A stretch of DNA of 64,000 nt from positions 61,953,209-62,017,208 of the forward strand of contig CM043971.1 in NCBI GenBank assembly GCA_014529385.2, read 5' to 3'. Position numbers and translations under genes: made by a program. Under the pieces are notes generated by a model. It did not search any database. It had not been told where the DNA came from and saw nothing but the letters and a program-made list of their open reading frames with translations. Shown here one piece after another: positions 1 through 10,682 of this stretch (position 1 is the first letter of the stretch; the number at the start of each line of letters is the position of its first letter). This stretch comes from Adiantum capillus-veneris. Its lineage: Eukaryota; Streptophyta; Polypodiopsida; Polypodiales; Pteridaceae.

Positions 1-1388
1 ATTAAAACTTTGAAGGAGTATAGGGATGTCTTTGCTTAGGCAGACCAAAGATCTCAAGGGAGTAGATCTTGAAATCTCATACTATCCCTATGAGAGATGA
101 TGCTAAACCAAGTGGACCAAGACCCTACACCTACAATGAGACATTTGCTAAGAAGATCAAGGAAAAGATCGAGAAACTCAAGAAGACTGAGTTCATCTAT
201 GAAATTGAACACACCGATTGGGTATCGCCAATTGTGGTAGTACAAAAAAAGAACGAAAAACTCAAAGTGCGTGTTAATCTCAAGACGGTGGATGCAACTA
301 CCATACAAAATAACTATCCTCTTCCTATTACGGATCATGTTTTAAACCGAGTAGCTGAAAAAGAAGCTTACAGCTTCTTGGATGGATTTTCTGGATACAA
401 AAAGATCACAACATAAAACGGCTTTTGTAGCGAATGGGGAATTTTTGCATATAGGGTCATGCCTTTTTGACTAACCAATGCACCAACAACATTCCAGAGA
501 CTAATGAGCCATGCATAAAGGAGTATCCATGGAATTTCCTTGAGGTTTACATGGATGATCTTTGCGTACATTTAACAAAAAGAGAAAGCCATATTGAACA
601 CCAAAAGTGTATCTTTGAGAAATGTCGTCTATATAGGATTTGCTTAAATCCTAAGAAATGTGTATTCATGGTTAGACATGGTAAAATTCTGAGACATATT
701 GTCTCAAAAAATGGTATTGCTATAGATATGGAGAAAGTGGTAGTAATTGTTGAGATGCCTAGACCAACTAGTGTCAAGGAAGTTCAAGCATTCATGGGGC
801 ATTGTGGCTATTATCATAGATTTATCTACATGTATGTCATCATTGCAAAACCCATTGGCCTTATTACTCACTTTGAATGGACTAAAGAGTGTGAGGCTTC
901 CTTTCAAAAGCTTAAACAAGCCTTGTCAACAACAACACCGATATTGAAGACCCCACACTGGAACAAAGTTTTTCATATGCATGTGGATGCTTCAAATTTT
1001 GCCATTGATTGCATATTAGCTCAACCAGGAGTGGGAAAAATGGATTTTCCTATTTCATATGCTTGTAGGCAACTCAACATAGCATAAAATAATTACACCA
1101 TGACTGAAAGGGAAGTCCTTGGAATGGTGTATGTGGTTAAGAAATTTTGACATTACTTATTGGTGGCTAATAAGTTTGTCTTCTTTGTGGTTTTGACATT
1201 ACTTATTGGTGGCTAATAAGTTTGTCTTCTTTGTGGACCACCAGCCCTTACTCTATTTGGTTAACAAGCCATGCAGTACAGGTAGAATAGTAATAGGATT
1301 TATCATCCTACTAGAGTTTGATTTTACAGTGGTAGTCAAGAAGGGCACCACGCACCAACAAGCGGGTCACTTGTTAAGGATCACTTAG
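1..1388 (+). pseudogene. gypsy reverse transcriptase and RNase H, broken
   Basis: The start of the window reads LKEYRDVFA, the conserved lead-in to gypsy RT. Positions 69-416 give the RT fingers and palm (DWVSPIVVVQKKN, NNYPLPITDHVLNRV, SFLDGFSGY). After a frameshift, 467-1087 carries the catalytic box VYMDDLCVH (MDD at 551-559), the GHCGYYHRFI thumb region and RNase H start HVDASNFAIDCILAQPG. RNase H continues to about 1388 (VDHQPLLYLVNK). In-frame stops at 414-416 and 1085-1087 and a 46-bp duplication (1145-1236) inactivate it. Original role: copying element RNA into DNA in the virus-like particle. Confidence 0.85.
1145..1236 (+). repeat. exact 46-bp tandem duplication
   Basis: Units 1145-1190 and 1191-1236 are identical, starting TTTTGACATTACTTATTGG. 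The unit codes for RNase H residues (HYLLVANKFVFFV) and, not being a multiple of three, shifts the frame. Exact identity suggests a recent local duplication. Confidence 0.95.
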
Positions 1389-1553
1389 GGGGAACCTCCA
1401 AAAGGAGTGGATGATGATTTGTCAGATGCTTACTTGTTCTCAATGGAAATGATTCCTAGATGGTCAAAAGATCTCGTCTCTTTAGTGACCATAACTCAAG
1501 TAGATTCACAGATCCCACTTCCAATCACACCATAGTTAATAGAGCAATTAGCT

Positions 1554-3164
1554 TTGTATCGATTGTTGGCTAGAAGATTATATCAGAAAAACAAAGATAG
1601 GATTCTCCTTCTATGCATAAGCCTAGAGGAGCAAGAAAACTACCTAAATCAACAAGCTCACACCATAGTAGTACGTACTCCTTTTGACCGTAGACCAAAC
1701 TCTGAGACGATTGACCTAGTTAGGAGTTTACTGGCCTACCATGAAAAGAGATGTTTATGCCCATGTGAACAATTGTTCCCAATGCAAAGAAATTGAGTAA
1801 ACAAAGACAAAGAGCAATTGAGACTAAAACAACCAACTATGCAATGATCGTTCATCAACTTTATAGACGAGGAAAAGACCAACTCTTAGACTATGTGCCA
1901 TTGAGGATGAATACCTTCCTATCTTGAAACAAGCATATGTCGGTCTTGCAGGAGGTCATTTCTCCCATGAAACTATGGGTAGAGCTATATTGATGGCTAG
2001 CATCTGGTGACCAACTCTGTTTTTTAATGCAAAAGAATTTGTTCAAATATGTGACTCTTGTCAAAGAACAAAAATGCCAATTAGAATCAACAAAATTCCA
2101 TTACGACCTATGGTGGCGCATTCGCTAAGTGGAGTATAGACTTTGTTGGTTCAATACAACCACTTGCATACAAAGACTCATGCTCAACACATTATTGCGG
2201 CCACAAATTATTTGACTAAAAGGACAGAAGCAAAAGCCACCCACTAGGAAGAACGATGCTTGAACCACTGCTGCATTCTTGTGTGAGTGTATACTTGCAC
2301 GATATGGATTTCCTATTGAGCTTGTGAGTGATTTAGGAACGCACTTTCTCAGCAAGATTGTAGAACATTTTTTGAACAAGCTTTATGGTGATCCATAACA
2401 AATCAACACCCTATCATCCTCAAGAAAATGGCCAATCAAAACATACGAACAAGATCTTGAGCTCAGTGCATACTAAGATTGTAAGCTCTGGAAGAACTAA
2501 CTGGGAGATGAATCTTCATTCATCTTTATGGGCTTATAGAGTTTCATTCAAAGTAGCTCTGAACGCCATTCTGTTTTGACTTGGTCTATGGACTTGATGC
2601 TATATTTCCAATGGAGTTTTTTTTGCCAACTCTCACAGTTGCACACGAGTGGCAAGGACATGATTTCTCAAAACAACTCGACTTGAAACAATTAGATGAG
2701 CAGAGACTAGCCGCCATAGCAAATATATATGCCCGGAAACAAAAACCAAAAAAATTATTTGATTCACATTTGTTGACAAAAAATATTCAAGCAAGGAGAT
2801 TTTGAATTGGTCTAAACAACACATCCCCAAATTCAAGAAAAAGGGACATGGTCGTTCCATAATCGAGAACGTTTCACTATGTGGTGCAGTTAAACTAGCC
2901 ACCTTAGATGGAAAAATTATGAAAAATTGGATTAGTGGGTGTCACCTTAGAAAGTACCATTTACCATTGACTAATAATCTCTTGCAAAGAATGCATGCAG
3001 CTAAAGAACGAAAGCTTAAACAATACCAAGTGATTGAGGAGGCTCAAGAGGAAGCACACATTCGAATCTTGAAGAGAAAAGCCGTAATGCGACCAATCCC
3101 TGAAGTTTTGCCAATCAATACCCTTCAGATCCACCATCAATACTTTACTCAATCTTTAACATAA
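1554..3164 (+). pseudogene. gypsy integrase, broken
   Basis: Remains of the zinc-binding region (GGHFSHETMGRAILMAS near 1951, CDSCQRTKMPIR near 2051) are followed by the catalytic core: FVGSIQP near 2140, SDLGTHFLS near 2329 (second catalytic Asp), and NKSTPYHPQENGQSKHTNK at 2400-2455. In the last motif the position normally held by catalytic Glu reads Lys. The C-terminal part (2581-3164) reads MVYGLDAIFPMEF, then a short DNA-binding-like tail ending in a charged stretch (LQRMHAAKERK...). Stops and frameshifts are frequent. The tail runs to the stop at 3162-3164, directly before the protease-like ORF. Confidence 0.8.
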
Positions 3165-4094
3165 GATGGAGTAGAAATCAATGATGAATGGCTGGATGGA
3201 TTGGACATGCGGATAACAATCACCTTGAAAGATGGATTCAAAGTCAAAGAACTCGTAAAAATAGGTGCTCGGTTCAATGCAATCAACTATTCAATCTACA
3301 AAAGAGCGATAACCCAATCATTGGAGTACTACAGAGCTAAAGTTAAGGGTTGCCATAAGGAATTCACTCCAACATTGGGGTTGATTAATCTCAATATCTT
3401 TGTGCACGGCTTTCTCTACCCCCATACGTTTATCTACATTCCTGATGAGCATATGAACGAAGATATCGTACTAGGAGTTCCATGGATGAGGATGTACAGA
3501 GCTGTTCAGGATTGGCACAACAAGGCTTTGGAGTTAACAATCGACGGAGGATAGTTAAGAGTGCAATTTGCTTGCAGCCGCGAAGAGTGGTAAGTCGCTC
3601 TCAGAACTCCTAAGCTACCCAAAAACAGGTTCAGATCAGCACCAATGTCAACTATTCGACACCAAATCCATCCTCATAATACCAACATGCAATGAAACAA
3701 ACAATTTTGGGTACCAAAAGCTTAGCTCTCCAACAATCCTAAGCAAATTTGGGTGCCTAATCTACCAAAGAAGTAGCTTGAAGCCAAGCCCCAACCCAAG
3801 GTGGTGTACAAATGGCAACCCAAGGTAACACCAAGCAAAGTGATGTACAAGTGGGTACCAAAGCTTCAGTCGCCACCAACAACACCATTGATATCATTGC
3901 AGAATGATTCCAAGACCACTTATGATTGTTTGCCACAAACTATCAAAGAACGAGTGCAATTGCTCCAAGATCTACTCTTTAAGAGAGTTAACCAACATAA
4001 TACTTCATCATCGACAACTCTTGGGCTCTTTGCTCAAGACTCACCTCTTGCACAACATACCTCTACACCCTGTTGTCATGGAGGACTCGAATAA
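3165..4094 (+). pseudogene. retropepsin-like ORF with W-x-P-K repeats (locus 1), active site lost
   Basis: Directly after the integrase tail the frame reads EINDEWLDGLDMRITITLKDG, then a retropepsin-like fold whose second signature is clear (DIVLGVPWMRMYRAVQDW, 3460-3525). The first signature, normally D-S/T-G, reads LVKIGARFN, so the catalytic Asp is gone. After a stop at 3552-3554 come W-x-P-K-type motifs (QFWVPK, QIWVPN, YKWQPK, YKWVPK), then TIKERVQLLQDLLFKR near 3940, matching KQRAALLERLLYHR in the better-preserved copy at 62801-64000. The stop at 4092-4094 overlaps the polypurine tract. Protease homology is firm; the role of the W-x-P-K tail is unknown. Confidence 0.7.
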
Positions 4095-4105
4095 GGAGGG
4101 GGAGG
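4093..4105 (+). other. polypurine tract of family A element
   Basis: AAGGAGGGGGAGG follows the end of the retropepsin-like ORF at once, as expected for the plus-strand priming site next to a 3' LTR. The bases after it do not begin with a clean TG, so the LTR boundary is uncertain. Confidence 0.55.
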
Positions 4106-4106
4106 C

Positions 4107-5290
4107 ATTCTGAATCGGACCCAGATAGTTGAAATAACCAGGTAAAGGGCAATGTTTTGAAGTGTTTGTATGTTAATATGTGAGTTTTTACAACTAAAAC
4201 GAAAGATGCCCTTATAAGTAAAGAGAAGGAAACTATGTAATATGATAACCCCTAGGTACGTGTAAATATCATCAAAAAAGCAAAAAATGTTGCAATTTTT
4301 ACTCTTTTAACGTGTTTTTCGACCAAAATATTGATCAAAATGGAGAAAGCCACAAAAATATGGCCAAGTCTAGTGTTTATGTGTGTTAAGGTAATTTTTG
4401 GATTGGACTTCTATTTTTTGGATTAGTCTCGTATTTTTATTTTAATTTCTTAATAAAAAGGGTCAAAAATAGAAAATAGATAGTAAACATGCTCAAATGG
4501 AGAAACAAAAGATACTCTAGTGATGAGGAAGGGAAGATAGACAAGCATGTCAAATCTTGTTCAATTCAGACAACAATGACAAAAAGCCTGAATTGGGCCT
4601 ATAATGCCTGATTTGGTGAAATTCTTGGAAAAGGAGCAACCGAAGTCCAAATGAGGAAAGTTTTGAAAGGAAAGTGTACTACACCATTTACTAGGACTAA
4701 CCGGGGAGTTTGAGAGAAAATGAGTCGGGAAGCTCAAGTATGTATAGCTCAGGTAGGCCAAAACTAATCTCATTTTTACTTTGATCTTCTTGGAGAGAGC
4801 TTGCAGAGCTTGTTATGTGTGTACATTTGCCCACTCCTATCGACCTCTACACTGCACACTCTCACATGAGACATGAGGGATACATTCCTAACTTACTAAC
4901 AAGTATGTTTGAACTTGTTTTTGGGGTCGAGGTAGCTCAGAAAAGCCCTAGGTTAGCAAAACCTTCATGGGAAACCACAAAGTGAAAAATGACCATAACC
5001 ACTAGATCAGTGGACCAAATCATACCAAACCTGAAGGGGGGACACTAATAGAACATTCCCAATGAGTCATATAACCATTTGACTCGAGGCTAGGGGGGTC
5101 TATAGATAATAAGTTGAGATCCGGCCCAAAGTTAGAATCAGAATATGACTTCACAGAAGGCTTCCCCATAGGCGTCATAACCAATGTACATAGTTGGAAT
5201 CAAATAGAAAGCTCAGTCGAGGCCCCAAACACGAGAAATCGGCTCAAACTTCCACAAAGCATCATTTTTTAGCCAAAATCCCAAAACCAT
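4107..5290. other. no gene recognised; probable decayed LTR and flank
   Basis: AT-rich, with no coding frame that resembles a known family. By position the first part should be the 3' LTR of the family A element, but there is no second LTR copy to define it. Confidence 0.4.
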
Positions 5291-5520
5291 TGTTACCATA
5301 TACATGTGGTAGTGATGAGTGTGAACACACTTAGGACCGCTGGGGCATTTTTTCCCTCACTAGGAGGTTTTTCCCCCTCATGCGTTGTATATACACCCAT
5401 CACTCTAGGGCTAACTTATCTTTCCATTGCACACTAAGTAATACACTCTCTATTATGTGCCTTGAGCTTCCTTCGTCTTCTCCAAGCTGTGTGTGTTTTT
5501 CTGCAACCCTAATTTCAACA
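5291..5520 (+). repeat. copia copy 1 5' LTR (candidate, about 230 bp)
   Basis: Starts TGTTACC and ends AACCCTAATTTCAACA, directly before a primer-binding site. The right end is firm because of that site and because a similar end occurs on the minus strand at 9012-9065. The left end rests only on the TG start. Confidence 0.6.
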
Positions 5521-5521
5521 A

Positions 5522-5537
5522 TTGGTATCATAGCAGG
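5522..5537 (+). other. primer-binding site (initiator tRNA-Met type)
   Basis: TTGGTATCATAGCAGG lies one base after the LTR end. It differs slightly from the usual plant copia site TGGTATCAGAGC, complementary to the 3' end of initiator tRNA-Met. Confidence 0.75.
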
Positions 5538-5863
5538 TTGCATCCTCCCGAGCTTAGTCGCCAACAGCCCCAACACATGCTTGCTCACTTTCTTTGATTT
5601 TTGTGAGTTTTGGTGAGCCTTCGTAGGTCAACAAATATTTTGGGTGTACTCGAAGAGCTCAATCTGCTCAGATTTTTGATTCGGGCTCATTTCGGCCTCC
5701 GTTTCCACTACATGCAGTATTGCACAGGCTATTTCGTCATTTTGTGCAATTTTTTTGTCAATGCCGTTTTTGCATAACAGGTCACTTACAGTATTCTAAC
5801 GTTCTGTTCTCGCTTTGTTTCTCCTCTTTTCAAGCAGTTTCACATTAGGTGCAGGCATTCGCC

Positions 5864-7857
5864 ATGGCCAACAACAACACAGATGTGTTCAAGATGTTTG
5901 CTGTCGAGGACAGATTGGATGGGGACAATTACCCTATGTGGGCTTATATGATGCAACATGTTCTTGTGTCAAAGGGCGTTTGGAACATTGTGCAGGGCAT
6001 TGATGTACGTCGTGGTTCTGAGGATACATGCGATGTTGAGGATGTTGCAGGTCTTGCTGCAAGGATTACTGCTGTTAGAGTTGTTTTGCCTACGCAGAAC
6101 AAGCTCTTTGGGATGTAAAGGATGAGCAAGCTCATGCGTTGATTGCGTTGTCTGTGAAGCGCACCATTGCTCCTCACATTCATTCAAAAAAATCTTCAAA
6201 ACAAGCTTGGGATATTCTAGTTGGTCTTTATGCAAGCGCAATGAGGCAAAAATTGCATTGCTATGTAAAGCGCTGGAGTCAAAGATTATGCATGAGGAAG
6301 ATGATATGGACACATGAGGAAGATGATATGGACACTTTCCTTGCTGGTGTCAAGGATATCATTGAGCAACTTATTTCTGCAGGTGAAGTCATTTTAGACA
6401 GTTCCCTTGTGTAGATTGTTCTTGATGCCTTGCCAGACTCTTACACGACTTTTGCTAGTACTTGGAGATTTATGACCTAAGGAAATCTTGAAATTGTCCA
6501 GTTTGATGCATTATGCACATTGCTCTTGCAAGAGTTGCTTTCTATAAAAAATAGGACTAGACATCTTGCAATTGAACATGCCTTTATTTTTGCTCAAAGA
6601 AAAGGTGGTAACAGCAATGCAGCCACTTCTTATGGTTCTTCTGCGAGTGGAAAATTACATGTTCCTAATGCTTCTACTGGCAACAACTCGTTTGGAAATT
6701 CTAGTGATAAGGGCAAAAAGAAGACACGTTGCCATTATTTTAAAGCTAATGATCACTTGATCAAGCAGTGTCCTAAGTTGAAGGCCAAAGAGGCTAAGAA
6801 GAAAGAGGGTGGTTCCACTGTAAATGTTGGATCCTCTACAAATGCAGCTATTGTTGAGTCTTCTATGAAAGGAGACTGTGATGCTGATGGTGATGTAGAA
6901 TGGGCTTTTAGTGCAGAGTGTACTTATAATCCTGTTGTCCATGATGCATGCATGTCAGTTGCTGCAAATTCACATGTGTGGTATTTTGATAGTGGTGCTA
7001 CAACGCACATTACCTCACATTGTGATTTGTTCACCTCTCTTGAGTCCATCCCTCATGGGAATTCAGTTACTTGTGCCCACAATGCCTCTTATCCGGTTCA
7101 GGGAGTTGGAAAGATTGTGCTTCCTGCTAAAAATGGCAGTTCTTTCACACTTGTTGATGCAGTTTATGCACCTGGGATCAAGAAGAATTTTTTGTCTGTA
7201 TCTGCACTTGCTAGACTTGGTCTTGTAGTCAAATTTGTGGATGACAGATGTACAATATATGATCTCAATTTTGGTGATGAAATTGTTGCATATGGCATTT
7301 TATGCCGTGGGCTGTATAAGCTCACTTTGTATGACAAGTGTGGGCATAATTTTGCAAATGCAGTTGTGGATTCAAAGGCTATTTCAGATGCAAAACTTTG
7401 GCATGAACATTTTGGTCAGCTAAACTTTTCCACTTTACCGCGTTTGCAAAAATCTGATATGGTTGCTTCTTTTCCGCCTCTTGAAGTACCTGTCAAACAT
7501 GTCTGTGAAGGCTGTATTCTGGGTAAGATGCAGTGTTCTAAGTTTCCAAAGGATGGTTCAGTTAGGGCCACATACAGGTTGCAGCTTGTGCATAGTGATG
7601 TTTGTGGGTCCATGAAAACTTCATCCTTGGGGAATTACCTTTACTTCGTGACTGATGATTACTCCATGCATGCATGGGTATATCCGCTTCAAGCGAAGTC
7701 CGAGGTATTTATGTGCTTCAAATTTTTTTTGGCTATGGTTGAAAATGTCTTGAAATGTACTATGGGCATCCTCCGTTCCGATCAAGGGGGGGAGTATATG
7801 TCTCATGAATTTAATGCATTTTTGGCTAGCCGTGGGATAAAACACCCACAAGGATCC
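5864..7857 (+). pseudogene. copia gag-protease-integrase polyprotein, copy 1
   Basis: Starts MANNNTDVFKMF..LDGDNYPMW, the N-terminal gag pattern of copia elements (start chosen because copia copy 2 starts at the same place). Gag continues across a stop at 6116-6118, a 22-bp duplication at 6292-6335 and stops at 6412-6414 and 6478-6480. From 6520 one open frame carries the zinc knuckle RCHYFKANDHLIKQC (second Cys replaced by Phe), the protease site WYFDSGATTHI, the pre-integrase LWHEHFGQLNF..HVCEGCILGK, and integrase up to HSDVCG and LRSDQGGEY (two catalytic Asp present). It stops at HPQ near 7850, before the catalytic Glu. Not functional. Confidence 0.85.
6292..6335 (+). repeat. exact 22-bp tandem duplication in copia gag
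   Basis: Two identical 22-bp units (6292-6313, 6314-6335), starting ATGAGGAAGATGATATGG. Copia copy 2 has a single unit here (MHENDDMDT), so the duplication arose in copy 1 and shifts its frame. Confidence 0.9.
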
Positions 7858-7894
7858 AATCCTTTTGAAGGTAATTGAACATATGTAGGAGAAA

Positions 7895-7952
7895 AATACA
7901 AAGTGAGCTAGTGCAAAAGCTCTAAATCTTTTGCACTACCTCACTTTGTATT
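7895..7952. repeat. 25-bp-arm inverted repeat (hairpin)
   Basis: Left arm 7895-7919 and right arm 7928-7952 are reverse complements with a single mismatch, separated by 8 bases. It lies about 40 bp after the break in copia copy 1. It could be a small foldback element or a cruciform; no known family is recognised. Confidence 0.85.
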
Positions 7953-9011
7953 GTTCATAAGCAAAGACTTCAATCAAAACGGGGCTTCCCACAACACATG
8001 GGGGAAACAAGCAAGGTTTAATAGAGCAATTATGTAAGTACAAGCTAGGTAGACCATGTTAGAGCTAAAAAATTAGAGCCCATTCTAAAACCATCAAAAT
8101 TCAATATACATTTACTATACTTTCATATTTTCTCAAGTATTCAAATTCTAGATCTAGTTATACAAGTACTATCAAAATCATATTCAACATTTCTAAAAAA
8201 GAACAAAGCATTCCAATCTTAAGTGGCATGCCAAGTGACAATTTTAGAATCAATACCTTAGTGTATGTTTACATTATCAGAACTAGGATATTTTAGTAAA
8301 AGGAACCAAGATTTCTATGTATGCAAAGCTAGTCAAATCCTTGCTGCATGTTCCATTCAAGATTAAGTGCAATAAGTATTTAGACTGGCCATCCAATGGA
8401 AGTTTCCCACAAAGCGATCAAGTGAGGAAAACCTTTGAATATTATGTGTTAGCAATTGGTAGAGCAAAGACTAGGGCCATTTTCTCAGTTCTTGCACTTT
8501 TTTTGCTTGGGCAGGTTGTCCAAGGTGTTTCCCTACTTTGAATGTGTTTTTACACTTTCTAGGTTTGGAAGTGGTTCCCTTAAGGTAGATTTTGGATTTT
8601 GGAGGTTCTGGTGAGTTTTTTTATGAAATAAGCATGATGTGAGTGATTTTTAACATGTGATGGGATTTAGGGCCTGGATGCATCATGAGGACAGTGTGAA
8701 TGAGGTGAAAATGCCAAAATGGGCCAAGTTGGGATCATGACATAAAAAGCGCGATGATTATCTTGACTTGCAAAAATTCAGCTTTTTCAACTTTTAATGA
8801 TATACACTTGTCTTATAGGCCTAGTGAGTAACCCTTAGCCCTGATTTGAAATGATTTTGTTCTTCTTGAGTCCTTTTTGCACTTGGTCCTTTGAGTTTGG
8901 CAGTTTTTCTCCTGGCACTTGACATAGGTCACTTTTCTTCCAACCATGAATGGATGATGTCCCATATGCCTTGAGGAGTGGGTCCATAAAGTTTGGTCCA
9001 GTTTGGATGTT
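7953..9011. other. no gene recognised
   Basis: AT-rich sequence with only short, unconvincing frames. It separates the truncated copia copy 1 from the reversed copia RNase H fragment. Confidence 0.4.
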
Positions 9012-9450
9012 GGAATTAGGGTTGTAGGAAAACACACACAGTTTGAAGAAGAAGAGGTGTAAGCCCAAAGCTTTGCGAAAAGCTTCAAACTTCTCACAAG
9101 ACAATGCCTTTGTGAAAAGATCTGCAAGATTGTCCTGTGTTGGCACATAAGCCAAGCTGATCCCTCATGCTGAGAGTCTCTCCCTGACATAGTGGTAATG
9201 CACCTCAATGTGCTTTGTGCGAGCATGAAAAACTGGGTTTCTTGCAATTGCCAATGCACTCTGATTGTCAGTGTAGATAGTGTTGGCAGTGTCCTGTCCA
9301 ACACCCAAATCATCCATAAGATGTTTGAGCCATACACACTCAACCGTAGCTGTGAAGATTGCCCTCTACTCAGCCTCACAACTAGAAGTGGCCACAGTAG
9401 GTTGCTTCTTGCTCAACAATGATATACATGAACTGCCAAGCATGAAACAA
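9012..9450 (-). pseudogene. copia RNase H end joined to an LTR end
   Basis: Read on the minus strand, 9410-9075 gives ATSSCEAE, a stop, then RAIFTATVECVWLKHLMDD, IYTDNQSALAIARN, HARTKHIEVHYHYVRE, and LAYVPTQDNLADLFTKAL: the C-terminal RNase H of copia, with one stop replacing the Tyr of CEAEY. From about 9070 to 9012 it runs into CTGTGTGTGTTTTCC and AACCCTAATTCCAACA, which matches the last 60 bp of the LTR at 5291-5520. About 170 bp of LTR and the polypurine tract are missing between the two. Confidence 0.8.
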
Positions 9451-10682
9451 AAAGCACTTGTGGACACTCATGTTGTTAGGCATATTTTGAGCATAAAGTC
9501 ATTTAGATCATGCCAAAAAGCTTGCTAACTAGCCTCATGTATATATGTGTACATAGTGCTTTGAGTCTTAGAAGTGACCATGTAAAAATTCATATACAAA
9601 GGTTTGGTTTTGCCGGGATTTGGTGCTGATGTTTTGGGTTGTTCAAGTCCCCAAGACATGATTTTCAATAAGCATTTTCTGTCGTGCTTTATAGCTTGTG
9701 AATGGGACTTGTACATCATGAGTTATGTGCATCCGAAGTGGGCGGTCTCGACTTATAAAGTGGTTGCAGATACATGCGACAAAGGCAACTGGGTCAACTT
9801 GATGATCTAAAATTAGAAATACTAAGATTTTAAATGTCTAGAGATAGCCGAGGTAATGCGCTCCGAGCCATGCTTTACGGTGTCGCATTTGGTGGCCGGA
9901 GCAATGCACTATGCTCTCACGGGGAGTTGGTCCTGTGAAGGGGTCAAGCTGAAAATTTTCTGTGGGGAAAGAAGGGACTTGGGGAAGAGTGGGAGGAACG
10001 TGCCATGTGGCACTGGGATTATCCCACACGAGAAGAGGGAAGGGGAAAGTGGGAGGTATAAGGGGAGGATGGGGTGCCCATTAAGGGTGTATCAAAGGTG
10101 AGAGGAGCTCTCTCAAGTGTTGGGTATGGGGGCTCATGGGCTTCATGGGGAGGAAGATACTCTACGGACATCTCCACAAGACAATCCACATCATGATGTC
10201 CTTAGTTTCTCCTAGTTCCAAGTGTGTTTCATGCTTGAAGGGCTCTTCAAAAATATTTATAGGTGCTTATCACAGGTGGTTTTGGTAGTGCAATAGTTCT
10301 TTCTTCCGATGGTGTGACTCGTGCAAGGCTATAGAGGCACTTGTTTTCCTTGTCGTTTGCATGCTAACATTGTTTTGGTGCCCCCACAAAGGAACAAGTG
10401 CTCCTATGCTCCAATTCTTGTGAGATTTTGTCTATTCTGCAGGTAGAGAATGTAAAGGGGATGTGGGTCCTTATGGACAACCACCTATGTATGTGCAAAT
10501 TGTGGACAACACTTGAGGTGGTCGTGTAATTGGATTGTAGCCTTTGAAGGGTCGTGAGTTTTTTTGAAGCCAAGCACTGGGGGTGGGGTTACCCAGTGTG
10601 AGGTGGATTAGGTATTGGTGCGATCCATCGACATCCCTTGAACTTTTGACATCACATGTAAGTGTTTTTGTGGCAATCGAAC
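9451..10682. other. no gene recognised; possible leader of gypsy element B
   Basis: No coding similarity found. A TATA-like GGTATAAGGGGAGG occurs near 10053 and the stretch ends at the gag start of gypsy element B, so part of it is probably that element's LTR or leader. No primer-binding site could be identified. Confidence 0.35.

Larger units (their letters stand above)
1..4106 (+). mobile_element. Ty3/gypsy family A element, 3' part, degenerate
   Basis: Reverse transcriptase, RNase H, integrase and then a retropepsin-like ORF with W-x-P-K repeats follow each other on the plus strand, ending in a polypurine tract at 4093-4105. The 5' part lies outside the window. The reading frame is broken many times by stops and indels, so the copy is dead. 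The order RT-RNaseH-IN is standard for Ty3/gypsy; the protease-like ORF after integrase is not. A related copy of the RT part lies at 41.3-45.4 kb (shared wording such as AEKEAYSFLD versus AAKEAYSFLD, and DASNFAI in RNase H). The 3' LTR should start just after 4105, but no clear TG start is seen (CATTCTG follows). Confidence 0.8.
5291..7857 (+). mobile_element. Ty1/copia element, copy 1, 5' part
   Basis: Candidate 5' LTR, primer-binding site, gag, protease and the first part of integrase in normal copia order, cut off inside integrase at about 7857. RT, RNase H and the 3' LTR are absent. A second copy of the same family lies reversed at 17497-19961; the two share the 5' leader as well as the protein. 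Confidence 0.85.
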
